Shown here piece by piece: positions 1 through 7,225 of a stretch of 52,925 nt of DNA. This DNA comes from Ruminococcus sp. Phil11 (lineage in GTDB: Bacteria; Bacillota; Clostridia; Oscillospirales; Ruminococcaceae): positions 19,820-72,744 of the forward strand of contig MSGZ01000008.1 of the NCBI GenBank assembly GCA_001940925.1. The letters run 5' to 3'. Each line of letters starts with the position of its first letter. The first letter of the stretch is position 1. The notes below the pieces were generated by a model. That model saw nothing but the letters and a program-made list of their open reading frames with translations, had not been told where the DNA came from and did not search any database. A program made the position numbers and the translations under genes.

Positions 1-410
1 TGTCAATACTCGCTGTCAATACTTGGTGTCAATGCCTGCTGTCGGTGTGTGTGGTCGGTGCACGGTGTTCAAACGCTGCTGTCTTTCCATGATGCTGAAT
101 CTGTGATGTTCCCGCATGATGCTGATCCTGTGTTGTCGTTCCCGGCAGTGGTACGGGTCTGCCGGTGTACATTGTGAATACTGTGATGTCAGTCTGCGGT
201 GACCGGTTGTCAGTGCGTGCTGTCCGTAACAGGTTGTCCGTGCATGTTGTCGTTCCATTGCTGTCAGTTCGTGATGTCCGTATGATGTCAGTGCCGGGTG
301 TCAGTGCATAGCTGTCAGAGCGTGCTGTCGGAACCGGTTGTCCCTGCGTGATGTCTGTACAGAGCTGTCGGAACATGCTGTCGGGCTTGGTGTCAATTTT
401 GCTGTCAAAC
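1..410. repeat. degenerate 13-14 bp tandem array, about 30 units
   Basis: The sequence is built of units that begin with TGTC (or a one-base variant) and follow roughly TGTCNGTGCNTGN. TGTC-like anchors occur at 1, 14, 27, 40, 53, 66, 80, 93, 107, 120, 134, 149, 166, 187, 200, 208, 221, 235, 248, 262, 275, 286, 299, 313, 326, 339, 352, 366, 379, 391 and 403. The step is mostly 13 or 14 bp and is less regular near 149-208. The array continues past the left edge. The period is not a multiple of three, so open frames through it are not coding. I see no CRISPR-type unique spacers. The function is unknown. Confidence 0.85.
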
Positions 411-760
411 AATACCCCAATCCCGCGGGGGATCCGGTGCCCTGCGGCCTCCGTTCTCCCCCCGACGATGTTATCATACCACTTTTTCCGAAATTTCTCA
501 AAGCCCGAGAAAATGCCGTCAAAATTACGCAGACGAAATTCCTGCTGTTTTCTCCGGTTTTCTCCGGATTCCTCATTTTTTCATACATGGTCACGATATT
601 GGAGGAACCTGTCTATCACAATATAAAACGCACGTATCTGCTTTGAAAATATTTTTTCAAAAGCATGGACGCTTCTCACCGTTTCGCACATTCATTTTAA
701 TTCGCTGCAAAAAGCGCATAGAATCGTGCGGTTCAAGTAAAACAAACCCTTTCCGGCAGC
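411..760. other. intergenic stretch without recognisable gene
   Basis: AT-rich sequence between the tandem array and the tRNA-side terminators. No ORF here has a credible ribosome binding site. It contains an imperfect inverted repeat around 642-664 (CTTTGAAA / TTTCAAAAG) and a 16 bp word at 604-619 that recurs exactly at 27854-27869. Confidence 0.5.
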
Positions 761-793
761 AAAAAAGCACCCGTGCCGGTCTGCACAGGTGCT
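761..793 (-). terminator. intrinsic terminator downstream of tRNA-Pro
   Basis: On the minus strand AGCACC-T-GTGC pairs with GCAC-G-GGTGCT and is followed by a run of six T. It is the more distal of two terminator-like hairpins after the tRNA gene. Confidence 0.75.
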
Positions 794-871
794 GATACAG
801 TTATATATAGAAGAAGCCGAAAGTACCCGCGCAGGAGCATGAGAACCTCCGCAGACGCTGCATGGGAGCAA

Positions 872-910
872 AAAGCCAAAACTCCCACGCAGAACCTGCA
901 TGGGAGTTAT
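872..910 (-). terminator. terminator hairpin just after tRNA-Pro
   Basis: On the minus strand AACTCCCATGCAG pairs with CTGCGTGGGAGTT (one wobble) and leads into TTTGGCTTTTT. It starts about 25 bp after the tRNA 3' end. Confidence 0.7.
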
Positions 911-932
911 AACGGCGGCGGGCACTGCCCGC

Positions 933-1008
933 TGGTCTGAGTGACCCGACTTGAACGGGCGGCCTCTACCACCCCAAGGTAGCGCGCTACCAACTGCGCC
1001 ACACCCAG
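933..1008 (-). tRNA. tRNA-Pro(TGG)
   Basis: The minus strand folds as a cloverleaf. The acceptor stem is CTGGGTG / CACTCAG with discriminator A and an encoded CCA end. The anticodon stem CTACC / GGTAG carries the loop TTGGGGT, giving anticodon TGG. The T arm contains GTTCAAG. The gene has its own consensus promoter 12 bp upstream and two terminators downstream, so it is probably a single-gene unit. Confidence 0.93.
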
Positions 1009-1019
1009 ACAACAGTAAC

Positions 1020-1048
1020 ATTATACCACAATTTTGCTGATTTGTCAA
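1020..1048 (-). promoter_or_regulatory. consensus sigma-A promoter of tRNA-Pro
   Basis: TTGACA (1048-1043) and TATAAT (1025-1020) are separated by 17 bp on the minus strand. The predicted start lies a few bases before the mature tRNA 5' end. Confidence 0.85.
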
Positions 1049-1063
1049 GCACTCGGACAAAAT

Positions 1064-1101
1064 AAACAGCAGACCCCGCCGCAGTACAGGATCTGCTGTT
1101 T
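1064..1101 (-). terminator. terminator of the glgP-DUF805 operon
   Basis: A 10 bp perfect stem, AAACAGCAGA / TCTGCTGTTT, is followed by TATTTTG on the minus strand, immediately after the 1107-1487 gene. Confidence 0.75.
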
Positions 1102-1106
1102 TGTGA

Positions 1107-1487
1107 TCAACCGACGTACTTCGGGTTCGGACCGTACTGATTGTCGTCCTCATTACCGGCCTGAGCTGCAAAGACAAGCAGCAGGATGCAGCCGACCAGC
1201 GGAATCAGCGCAAAGAGCAGGTACAGTGCAGACTTGTTTGTATCATGCAGTCTGCGAACCCACATTGCGATTGCCGGAACCGCCAGCACAAGGCTGATCA
1301 GTGTCAGGATCACATTACCGAAAGAACCGAGCAGGCCGAGAATAAAGCCGAGCACTGCCATGATAATGACGTTGCCGAGCACTGCCCACCAGAAATCCTC
1401 ACGACTGGTTCTGCCCTTGAAATCGCTGAAATTCGCGAGCATTTTCAGCCATGCATTGACAAAGGGTAAATTCAAGACCTTATCCAT
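1107..1487 (-). CDS. DUF805 family membrane protein
   Basis: A 126-residue protein of the DUF805 (YhaH-like) family of small integral membrane proteins of unknown role. The N-terminus has the family pattern of an aromatic/Gly segment followed by FKGRTSREDFWWA. Hydrophobic segments follow at about 33-56, 58-75 and 87-107, with the RRLHDTNKS motif between the second and third and a polar tail ending in NQYGPNPKYVG. The start has a GGAGG site (AATCGGAGGTATTATAAATG). It is the last gene after glgP and a paralogue, with 20 bp gaps, so they are probably co-transcribed. The family match is clear but no function can be given. Confidence 0.88.
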   Translation of the reverse strand: MDKVLNLPFVNAWLKMLANFSDFKGRTSREDFWWAVLGNVIIMAVLGFILGLLGSFGNVILTLISLVLAVPAIAMWVRRLHDTNKSALYLLFALIPLVGCILLLVFAAQAGNEDDNQYGPNPKYVG

Positions 1488-1507
1488 TTATAATACCTCC
1501 GATTATT

Positions 1508-1885
1508 TTAATATCTGCTGACGGGATGCGGGTCTGCGCCGAACAGGTTTTCATCCGGTTCCCCCACCCGTGCTAGCCAAATCACAAGGACGACGGCACC
1601 GACCCCGCTTGCTGCGGTCAGCGACCACCAGCCGCTTCTGCCGATATCGTGCAGGCGTCTTACGGAAAGCGCATACGCCGGAACGAGCGTCGCAAGCCGG
1701 TAAAGCTGAAGCAGGTGAAAAAAGCCTTCGTCCATAGATACTGCCGCGACAATGACCAGTATAATCAGCAAAGTGCTGTGAACGGTCATCGCGCGCCAGT
1801 AATCTGCGCGGTCTGTCCGGCCGCGGAAAACCGCATATTGCCGGAACATGGCTCCGTAGCTCCGGAGCACAGAGCCCTCTTGCAT
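1508..1885 (-). CDS. DUF805 family membrane protein, paralogue
   Basis: A 125-residue DUF805 protein with the same layout as its downstream neighbour. It has FRGRTDRADYWRA near the N-terminus, three hydrophobic segments, a RRLHDIGRSGWW motif and a polar tail ending in NLFGADPHPV. The ATG at 1885 is preferred because AAGGAGA lies 5 bases upstream. A longer frame would run back into glgP. It lies 22 bp after glgP. Two tandem DUF805 genes after a glycogen phosphorylase suggest local duplication. No role in glycogen metabolism is shown. Confidence 0.87.
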   Translation of the reverse strand: MQEGSVLRSYGAMFRQYAVFRGRTDRADYWRAMTVHSTLLIILVIVAAVSMDEGFFHLLQLYRLATLVPAYALSVRRLHDIGRSGWWSLTAASGVGAVVLVIWLARVGEPDENLFGADPHPVSRY

Positions 1886-1907
1886 GAAAGTCTCCTTGTC
1901 TGCCGCC

Positions 1908-4268
1908 TCACACCGGCGCAATATGCCAGCATTCCGCTGCATACTGCCGGATCGTGCGGTCTGAGCTGAACGGTCCTGCGGCGCAGGCATTGCGCCACTG
2001 CTTTGCGGCAAAGCCCGCCGGATCGCTGCCGTAATCGCGGAGCGCACGGAGCTTTGTCTCAACGTAATCCGGCAGATCCAGCAGCAGATAATAATGATCC
2101 GGCTGGTGCCAGCTTGCGCCGTCGAGCAGCGCAAAATAAAGCTCCCGGAACTCCCCTGTTCCGCCGTCGGAGACCGTGCCGTCGATCAGACTTTGCACAA
2201 CACGCGCGATCTGCGGATTCTTCGCAAGCACCGCACGCGGGCAATAATCCGCAAGCTTTTCGAGTTCTTCGACGGTTGCGCCGAAGATATAATTGTTTTC
2301 TGCTCCGGCGGACGCGACAATCTCAATGTTCGCGCCGTCCAGCGTCCCGAGCGTCACCGCACCGTTGAGCATCATTTTCATGTTGCCGGTGCCGGAAGCC
2401 TCCGTGCCCGCTGTTGAGATCTGCTCGGAGATATCGCAGGCGGCGACCAGCTTTTCCGCATAGGATACATTATAATTGGTGACGAAATGCACCCTGAGCA
2501 CATCCTGCACATCCGGATCGCTGCCGATCAGCTTTGCAATCTCGTTGATATACTTGATGATCGCCTTGGCACGGCGGTAGCCCGGTGCGGCCTTTGCGCC
2601 GAACAGGAACGTCACCGGCGGAAGGTCACGGATTGTGCCGTCCTTGATGCCGTAATAGATCCAGAGGATTGAAAACGCATTCAAAAGCTGCCGCTTATAT
2701 TCATGCAGACGCTTGATCTGGATATCAAAGCAGGAAGCGGGGTCAATCCGGACGCCCTCCGTTTTTTCGATATAACGGACAAGTTCGTACTTTTTGGCCT
2801 GCTTGACCGCCCGGAAGCGTTCGAGCACACTGCCGTCCTCCGCATAGCCGGAAAGCCCGCGAAGCTGCTCCAGATCGGTCAGAAAATCCCTTGAACCGCT
2901 TAACTCTGCAAAAAGTGCTGTCAGCTGCGGATTGCAGACGCCCAGCCATCTGCGCTGCGTGATGCCGTTCGTCTTGTTCTGGAATTTCTCCGGTGCCAGC
3001 GCGTACCATTCCCGGAGGACAGTCGTTTTCAGCAGCTCCGTGTGGATCTCCGCGACGCCGTTGACATAGCGTCCGGCGTACATTGCAAGGTCTGCCATGC
3101 GAACCTGTCCGTTCTGGATGATGCGCACCGCGTCGATCTGCGCCTGCGGGGTATCCTTTGCATAGAGCTCCGCGAGGAACTGCTCCGAGATCTGCAGAAT
3201 GACCGCGTAGATCTCCGGGAGAAGCTCCTCCACGAGATCGCAGTCCCACTTTTCCAGTGCCTCCTGCATGATCGTGTGATTCGTATACGAAAAGATCTGC
3301 TTTGCCATGCCGAGTGCTTCCGCGAAGGAATAGCCCTCTGCTTTCAGCAGGCGGATCAGTTCCGGGATCGAAATGACCGGGTGCGTATCATTGAGCTGCA
3401 CAGCCAGATGCTCCGGCAGCGAATCGAGCGTGCCGAACTGCGCCTTATGCTTTTTCAGGCAGTCGGCCAACGACGCCGCACAGAAGAAATACTGCTGTTT
3501 CAGGCGGAGTGCCTTGCCCGCTCTCGTATCGTCATTCGGATACAGGCAGCGGGAAATGTCCTCCGCATACACTGTTTCCGCAGATGCCGCAAGATAATCC
3601 TGCGCATTGAAGGTCTTGAAATCAAATGCCTCATCCGGTTCTGCCTGCCACAGACGCAGCGTCCCGATATGCGGCATACTGCCGTCCTGCGTAAAGCCGA
3701 TCACCGGCATGTCATACGGCACGGCACGGACGCGCTGTCCGCGGTAGCTGACCGTCACCGCATCGCAGTCCTTCCGGATGCTCCACGGGTCGCCGAACCG
3801 CTGCCAGTCGTCACCGGTCTCGGTCTGCCGGCCGTCGGCAAAGCCCTGTTTGAACAGGCCGTATTTATAGCGGATGCCGTAGCCGTCCACCGGCAGCGAG
3901 CAGGCCGCGGCACTGTCCAGAAAACAGGCGGCCAGTCTGCCAAGTCCGCCGTTGCCGAGTGCGGCGTCCTCGATCTCCTCAAAGACGCTGACCGATGTCC
4001 CTGCCTGCGCCATAGCCTGTTCCATATCTTCCAGCAGGCCGAGGCAGTACAGGTTATTATAGACCGCCCTGCCCATGAGAAACTCCATGGAAAAATAACA
4101 GACGCGGCGGTTTGCGAGATGTGCACTGCGGCATTCGTTCCAGCGCGGGAGCAGCTCTTGCAGCACTGCCGCGCCGAGTGCGTTATGCAGCGCGGCCGGC
4201 TCCGCATCCTTTGCGGGCATCCCAAGTGCCGCCTCCGCCGCTTTCAGGATCGTTTCCGCACGATTCAT
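1908..4268 (-). CDS. glgP: glycogen/maltodextrin phosphorylase (GT35)
   Basis: A 786-residue cytoplasmic enzyme that releases glucose 1-phosphate from alpha-1,4-glucan ends using phosphate and pyridoxal phosphate. The PLP signature EASGTGNMKMMLNG is present, with the cofactor lysine at about residue 631. Other family blocks are present: YFSMEFLMGR near 58, ALGNGGLGRLAACFLDS near 104, QLNDTHP near 286 and QIKRLHEYKRQLLN near 520. Length is usual for the family. The start has AGGAGG 6 bases upstream and a TTGCGG-17-TATAAT promoter at 4357-4329. It heads an operon with two DUF805 genes. The glycogen role is known for the family; the exact glucan length preference is not visible. Confidence 0.97.
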   Translation of the reverse strand: MNRAETILKAAEAALGMPAKDAEPAALHNALGAAVLQELLPRWNECRSAHLANRRVCYFSMEFLMGRAVYNNLYCLGLLEDMEQAMAQAGTSVSVFEEIEDAALGNGGLGRLAACFLDSAAACSLPVDGYGIRYKYGLFKQGFADGRQTETGDDWQRFGDPWSIRKDCDAVTVSYRGQRVRAVPYDMPVIGFTQDGSMPHIGTLRLWQAEPDEAFDFKTFNAQDYLAASAETVYAEDISRCLYPNDDTRAGKALRLKQQYFFCAASLADCLKKHKAQFGTLDSLPEHLAVQLNDTHPVISIPELIRLLKAEGYSFAEALGMAKQIFSYTNHTIMQEALEKWDCDLVEELLPEIYAVILQISEQFLAELYAKDTPQAQIDAVRIIQNGQVRMADLAMYAGRYVNGVAEIHTELLKTTVLREWYALAPEKFQNKTNGITQRRWLGVCNPQLTALFAELSGSRDFLTDLEQLRGLSGYAEDGSVLERFRAVKQAKKYELVRYIEKTEGVRIDPASCFDIQIKRLHEYKRQLLNAFSILWIYYGIKDGTIRDLPPVTFLFGAKAAPGYRRAKAIIKYINEIAKLIGSDPDVQDVLRVHFVTNYNVSYAEKLVAACDISEQISTAGTEASGTGNMKMMLNGAVTLGTLDGANIEIVASAGAENNYIFGATVEELEKLADYCPRAVLAKNPQIARVVQSLIDGTVSDGGTGEFRELYFALLDGASWHQPDHYYLLLDLPDYVETKLRALRDYGSDPAGFAAKQWRNACAAGPFSSDRTIRQYAAECWHIAPV

Positions 4269-4328
4269 AATGATCCTCCTGTAAAGTGATGCTGTCTCAT
4301 CCTATCCTGTTACAAATAATACGAATTT

Positions 4329-4357
4329 ATTATACCATGACTTCAGAAAAACCGCAA
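4329..4357 (-). promoter_or_regulatory. sigma-A promoter of glgP
   Basis: TTGCGG (4357-4352) and TATAAT (4334-4329) are spaced 17 bp on the minus strand, about 60 bp upstream of the glgP start. Confidence 0.75.
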
Positions 4358-4397
4358 GACCATTCCTGTAATTTTATGCATTATCACAATAAAATTT

Positions 4398-4436
4398 TAT
4401 ACACAAAATAAAGGAGGCTTCCGTTCCGAAGCCTCC
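4398..4436 (-). terminator. intrinsic terminator of the large ncRNA unit
   Basis: GGAGGCTTC / GAAGCCTCC form a perfect 9 bp stem with a 6-base loop, followed on the minus strand by TTTATTTTGTG. It ends the transcript that begins near 5178 and separates it from the glgP promoter. Confidence 0.85.
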
Positions 4437-5178
4437 CCTTATTTGTTATTCAGTTGTTTCGGTATAGTGTGGAACTATATCAATGCCGACCGGCATTTGT
4501 GCGGGAGCCGCTTCACATCCTCTCTGCGATGCGCCCCGGTGCTCCCAAGCTGACTCTTCCGCAGTCGTGCATCTGCTTCCGAGCCGCACGGGGTCAGTCA
4601 TCTTTTTCCCGAAATCCCTGACGGTCATGCATCATCTCATCAGCGGCCGCCGACAGGAGCCTTTCTCTTCAACACCCGTCTCCGCTGTCTGACTGTACCG
4701 GTTACAGTCTATGGTATCCACCTGCTTGCTTCATCGCGGCTGCGCGCTGCTTTTGCTCCTGCCCATTGGCAGGCGGCATTCTGTGTCGGCTTCCAAATCG
4801 GAAGTGCACCCGCATATCCGTTCATTGCCGGCTACAGATTCGGCGAATGACCGGAAGCAAGAGAGTGCTTCATGTCACACAGAACACACCGCACGCGAGC
4901 CACCGTCATGGAACGGGACAGTTGCCGTCATATCCATTGGTCCTCACGCATCCTTTCTGAATCTGAATTTGCGGCCGGATCCCCGGCTGTCCGTCTCCGG
5001 ATAGCCGTCCCAAAATCCGCTCAGACGATGAGCGAACCGGAAACGCCGCATGATTCGGTGTGATAAGAACAGCCGGAGCTGCGCTCCAGAACTGCGTTTC
5101 GCGAAGATCCTTTGCCGAACCCCGCCTCCGCGGAACTGTTCGCTGCCTTCGCCTCGGTATCGGCTGTGCTGTTCTTAT
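4403..5178 (-). ncRNA. candidate large structured noncoding RNA, about 775 nt
   Basis: A perfect promoter upstream and a strong terminator downstream bracket about 775 nt with no convincing ORF on either strand. The RNA strand is rich in perfect helices. An 11 bp long-range stem (5178-5168 with 5073-5063) closes a 5' domain. Local hairpins lie at 5087-5075 (GGAGC), 5034-5018 (CGCTCA), 5007-4984 (CGGCT and TCCG stacks with a GAGA tetraloop), 4871-4854 (GAAGCA), 4709-4691 (GACTGT), 4497-4482 (AATGCC) and 4479-4463 (TATAGT). I see no tmRNA, RNase P or SRP RNA signature. Size and style recall the large ornate bacterial RNAs (ROOL, GOLLD, OLE), but no family can be assigned from reading alone. Confidence 0.7.
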
Positions 5179-5184
5179 GGTTCT

Positions 5185-5213
5185 ATTATAGCACGATATT
5201 CCGGTTTTGTCAA
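5185..5213 (-). promoter_or_regulatory. perfect consensus promoter of the large ncRNA
   Basis: TTGACA (5213-5208), 17 bp spacer and TATAAT (5190-5185) on the minus strand match the sigma-A consensus at all 12 positions. The predicted start is near 5178, exactly where the 11-base 5' arm of the closing helix begins. Confidence 0.9.
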
Positions 5214-5291
5214 TAGTTTTCAGCCACTTTTTTTGAAAGTATTGTGAAAAATATATTGAAGTCCCGTGAAAATCATCATGCAAATTGACAC

Positions 5292-5320
5292 TTGACATTT
5301 TCCGCAAAATCGGTTAAAAT
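5292..5320 (+). promoter_or_regulatory. sigma-A promoter of the DUF1292 gene
   Basis: TTGACA (5292-5297), 17 bp and TAAAAT (5315-5320). The start codon is about 55 bp further on. Confidence 0.75.
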
Positions 5321-5382
5321 ATAATATACGGTTTGCCCGTAAATTTCAGTCCGGATGCGGTCCGGCGGAACGGAGTATGAGA

Positions 5383-5718
5383 ATGCAAGATCAAAATACA
5401 CCAATGGAACAGGATGAACTGATGGACGCTGCCGATCTCTACACGCTTGTGGACGAGGAAGGCAATGAGAAGCTGTTTGAAATGGTCGATATGATGGAGG
5501 AGAACGGTCAGGTCTACTTTGCACTGATCCCGCATATCGAGAATCCTGAGGAGCTGCTGGAGGGCGAGGTCGAACTGGTCGTACTCTGTGCAAAGAATGA
5601 CGAGGACGGCAATGAGATCCTTGTGCCGATCGAGAGCGACGAGGAATATGAGCGCATCGCCGATCTGTTCATCGAGCGTCTCGATGCAGACGACGAGGAT
5701 GATGACGATAACGAGTAA
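5383..5718 (+). CDS. DUF1292 family acidic protein (YrzB-like)
   Basis: A 111-residue, strongly acidic cytoplasmic protein of the DUF1292 family, widespread in Firmicutes and of unknown function. The body has the family pattern of a short beta segment with LVDEEGNEKLFEM, then NGQVYFALIP, a VVLCAKN strand and EILVPIESDEEYERIADLF. The tail is a run of Asp and Glu. I chose the ATG at 5383 because GGAG ends 7 bases before it; the upstream in-frame ATG at 5377 is too close to that site. It has its own promoter and is followed by the 6S-like RNA unit. Confidence 0.9.
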   Translation: MQDQNTPMEQDELMDAADLYTLVDEEGNEKLFEMVDMMEENGQVYFALIPHIENPEELLEGEVELVVLCAKNDEDGNEILVPIESDEEYERIADLFIERLDADDEDDDDNE

Positions 5719-5760
5719 AGTTATCCAATATTCGTGCTGGATTTTAGTGAAATTTACCTA

Positions 5761-5789
5761 TTGATTTTTTCTGTGCTTCATGTTATACT
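5761..5789 (+). promoter_or_regulatory. sigma-A promoter of the 6S-like RNA
   Basis: TTGATT (5761-5766), 17 bp and TATACT (5784-5789). The predicted transcript starts near 5796. Confidence 0.75.
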
Positions 5790-5795
5790 AAATAC

Positions 5796-6047
5796 AGCAA
5801 AGGCAAACACAAAGCATTCTGCCTTGTGCGAGCAAGCCTGATTTGATATAATCCAACACTTATATTCAGGGAATCCTGCTCTGTGTCAAGTATTGCAGAC
5901 CTCCCGCTGACAACAGCGGTTGCCAGGGAGCGTGAGATGCACAGGCGAATACCCACCTGCCAAAAGCGGGTTTTATTGTTCAGGCGACGGCAAGGCGGAG
6001 ACTGATAACGATGCGGACGGACCGGAAACGGTCTGTCCGCTTTGTGT
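5796..6047 (+). ncRNA. ssrS: structured small RNA, probable 6S RNA
   Basis: A promoter and a strong terminator bracket about 250 nt without an ORF. The ends pair as a rod: GCCTTG (5821-5826) with CAAGGC (5991-5996) and GCCTGA (5836-5841) with TCAGGC (5980-5985). An apical part has CTCCC / GGGAG around a perfect CCGCTG-acaa-CAGCGG hairpin (5904-5919). A closing stem, a long open middle and an apical hairpin are the general 6S layout, which mimics an open promoter and binds housekeeping RNA polymerase. That it is an ncRNA is well supported; the 6S name is inference from shape and from the conserved look of the 5926-5970 part. Confidence 0.65.
6013..6047 (+). terminator. strong terminator of the 6S-like RNA
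   Basis: GCGGAC-G-GACCG and CGGTC-T-GTCCGC form a nearly perfect 12 bp stem capped by a GAAA tetraloop and followed by TTTGTGTT. Confidence 0.85.
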
Positions 6048-6081
6048 TATAAGAAAATCCTGTGAAATCTTGAAAACCTGC

Positions 6082-6110
6082 TTGCTTTTTTCCTTAAAAT
6101 ATGGTAGAAT
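6082..6110 (+). promoter_or_regulatory. promoter of the sseB-like gene
   Basis: TTGCTT (6082-6087), 17 bp and TAGAAT (6105-6110), about 65 bp upstream of the start codon. Confidence 0.65.
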
Positions 6111-6174
6111 GGTTTTATACGCTGAAATGTAGCAGCGATATTACGACATTTGACTATGATGAGGAGGATTCTCA

Positions 6175-7122
6175 ATGGCAGAACCTATGCAGCCGATTAC
6201 CAATCCGGTTCTCGTTGATGCAATGGCCACCTTTAAGCTGGATCTTGCGAACAGAGACAACCCTGAAGTTTTCCGGGAACACGAAATTGCTTTCCTGAAG
6301 GCAGCAATCGAAGCAAAGTATCTCCTGCCTGCTATGGTCGAGCAGCCCGCGGAGCAGCCGAAGGAAGGTGAGCCCCAGCAGGCACGCGTCGCGTTCCAGA
6401 TCATGACAAACCCGAAGAACGAAAAATTCATGCCCGCCTTCACCGATGAGGTCGAGCTGAAAAAGAACCGTCAGCCCGGCGAGCGGTTCCAGGTCGCTGT
6501 CATGTCCTTCAATGACCTCTATCACTTCATGAAGGCCAATGAGGCAATCAACGGCGTGGTCATCAATCCGTTCGGCAGCGCGCTCTGCCTGATCCGTCAG
6601 CAGATCATCGCGATCGGCGACAAAGGCGGCGAGCTGGTGCTCTCCGCACCGCAGCCCGCACCGGGTCAGCCCGTGCCGCAGCCGATGCCCGAGCCCGCTC
6701 CGCAGCCGACCAATGTGCTCGGTGCTGCGGAGAACTCCCGCGAGGCACAGCAGGATCTGATCCGTCAGGCAATGGCGGACATGGAGGCTGCAAAGGCTTC
6801 CGCGGACGAGCAGTCCGAGCCGGAGGCCGATCCGGTCACGGACGATCTGCTGAACGCGCTCAAGGGCGTGCTCAAGAAGCAGAAGACCGTCAAGAAGGCG
6901 TACATCCGTCCGGAGACCGAGAAGGGTGAGCGTTATCTCCTGATCGCACTGGAAGCAGACGAAAGCACCGATATGGATGCGATCAGCGAGGCACTTGCCA
7001 AGGACTGCGCTGACTATTCCGACATCCCGTTTGACTGCGTTGCTTCCACGTCGATCCGCGCCAAGGAGCTCGTTGCAGCTGAAAAGCCGTTCTACGAGAA
7101 AAAGCGCTTCGGCATTTTCTGA
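6175..7122 (+). CDS. SseB family protein
   Basis: A 315-residue cytoplasmic protein with an SseB N-terminal domain (about 15-150) and an SseB C-terminal domain (about 235-315). They are joined by a Pro/Gln-rich linker near 160-180 and a charged helical stretch. The E. coli namesake was found through enhanced serine sensitivity; the molecular role is unknown. The N-terminal domain shows the family pattern YLLPA near the first strand, PKNEKFMPAFTD, a YHFM segment and INGVVINPFG. AGGAGG lies 7 bases before the ATG. It has its own promoter after the 6S-like terminator. The first cellulase starts 103 bp downstream with no clear terminator between, so read-through is possible. Confidence 0.85.
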   Translation: MAEPMQPITNPVLVDAMATFKLDLANRDNPEVFREHEIAFLKAAIEAKYLLPAMVEQPAEQPKEGEPQQARVAFQIMTNPKNEKFMPAFTDEVELKKNRQPGERFQVAVMSFNDLYHFMKANEAINGVVINPFGSALCLIRQQIIAIGDKGGELVLSAPQPAPGQPVPQPMPEPAPQPTNVLGAAENSREAQQDLIRQAMADMEAAKASADEQSEPEADPVTDDLLNALKGVLKKQKTVKKAYIRPETEKGERYLLIALEADESTDMDAISEALAKDCADYSDIPFDCVASTSIRAKELVAAEKPFYEKKRFGIF

Positions 7123-7225
7123 TCTATGTGCAAACGGTGCAGCGGGATGCAGGCGAGGGGCATTCCGCTGCATTGTTATATTCACCGTGTTTCACATGCT
7201 CAAATTTCGAGAGGGGGATTCTATT

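Noticed and set aside
1..410. CRISPR array
   Set aside because: Units are 13-14 bp and degenerate throughout. There are no constant repeats of 24-40 bp with unique spacers and no cas genes.
29..412. Open frame of 127 codons across the tandem array (minus strand)
   Set aside because: It comes from the 13-14 bp repeat, whose period is not a multiple of three. It has no ribosome site and the composition is not protein-like.
338..646. 102-codon plus-strand open frame between the array and the tRNA
   Set aside because: It begins inside the tandem array, lacks a ribosome site and crosses low-complexity AT-rich sequence.
4403..5178. tmRNA, RNase P RNA or SRP RNA
   Set aside because: No tag-peptide frame with tRNA-like ends, no GAGGAAAGTCC-type RNase P core and no SRP GGAA loop region were found. 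The length is also too great.
4906..5307. 133-codon open frame on the minus strand overlapping the ncRNA
   Set aside because: It starts upstream of the perfect promoter at 5213-5185 and so cannot be read from it. It lacks a ribosome site and has no family-like sequence.
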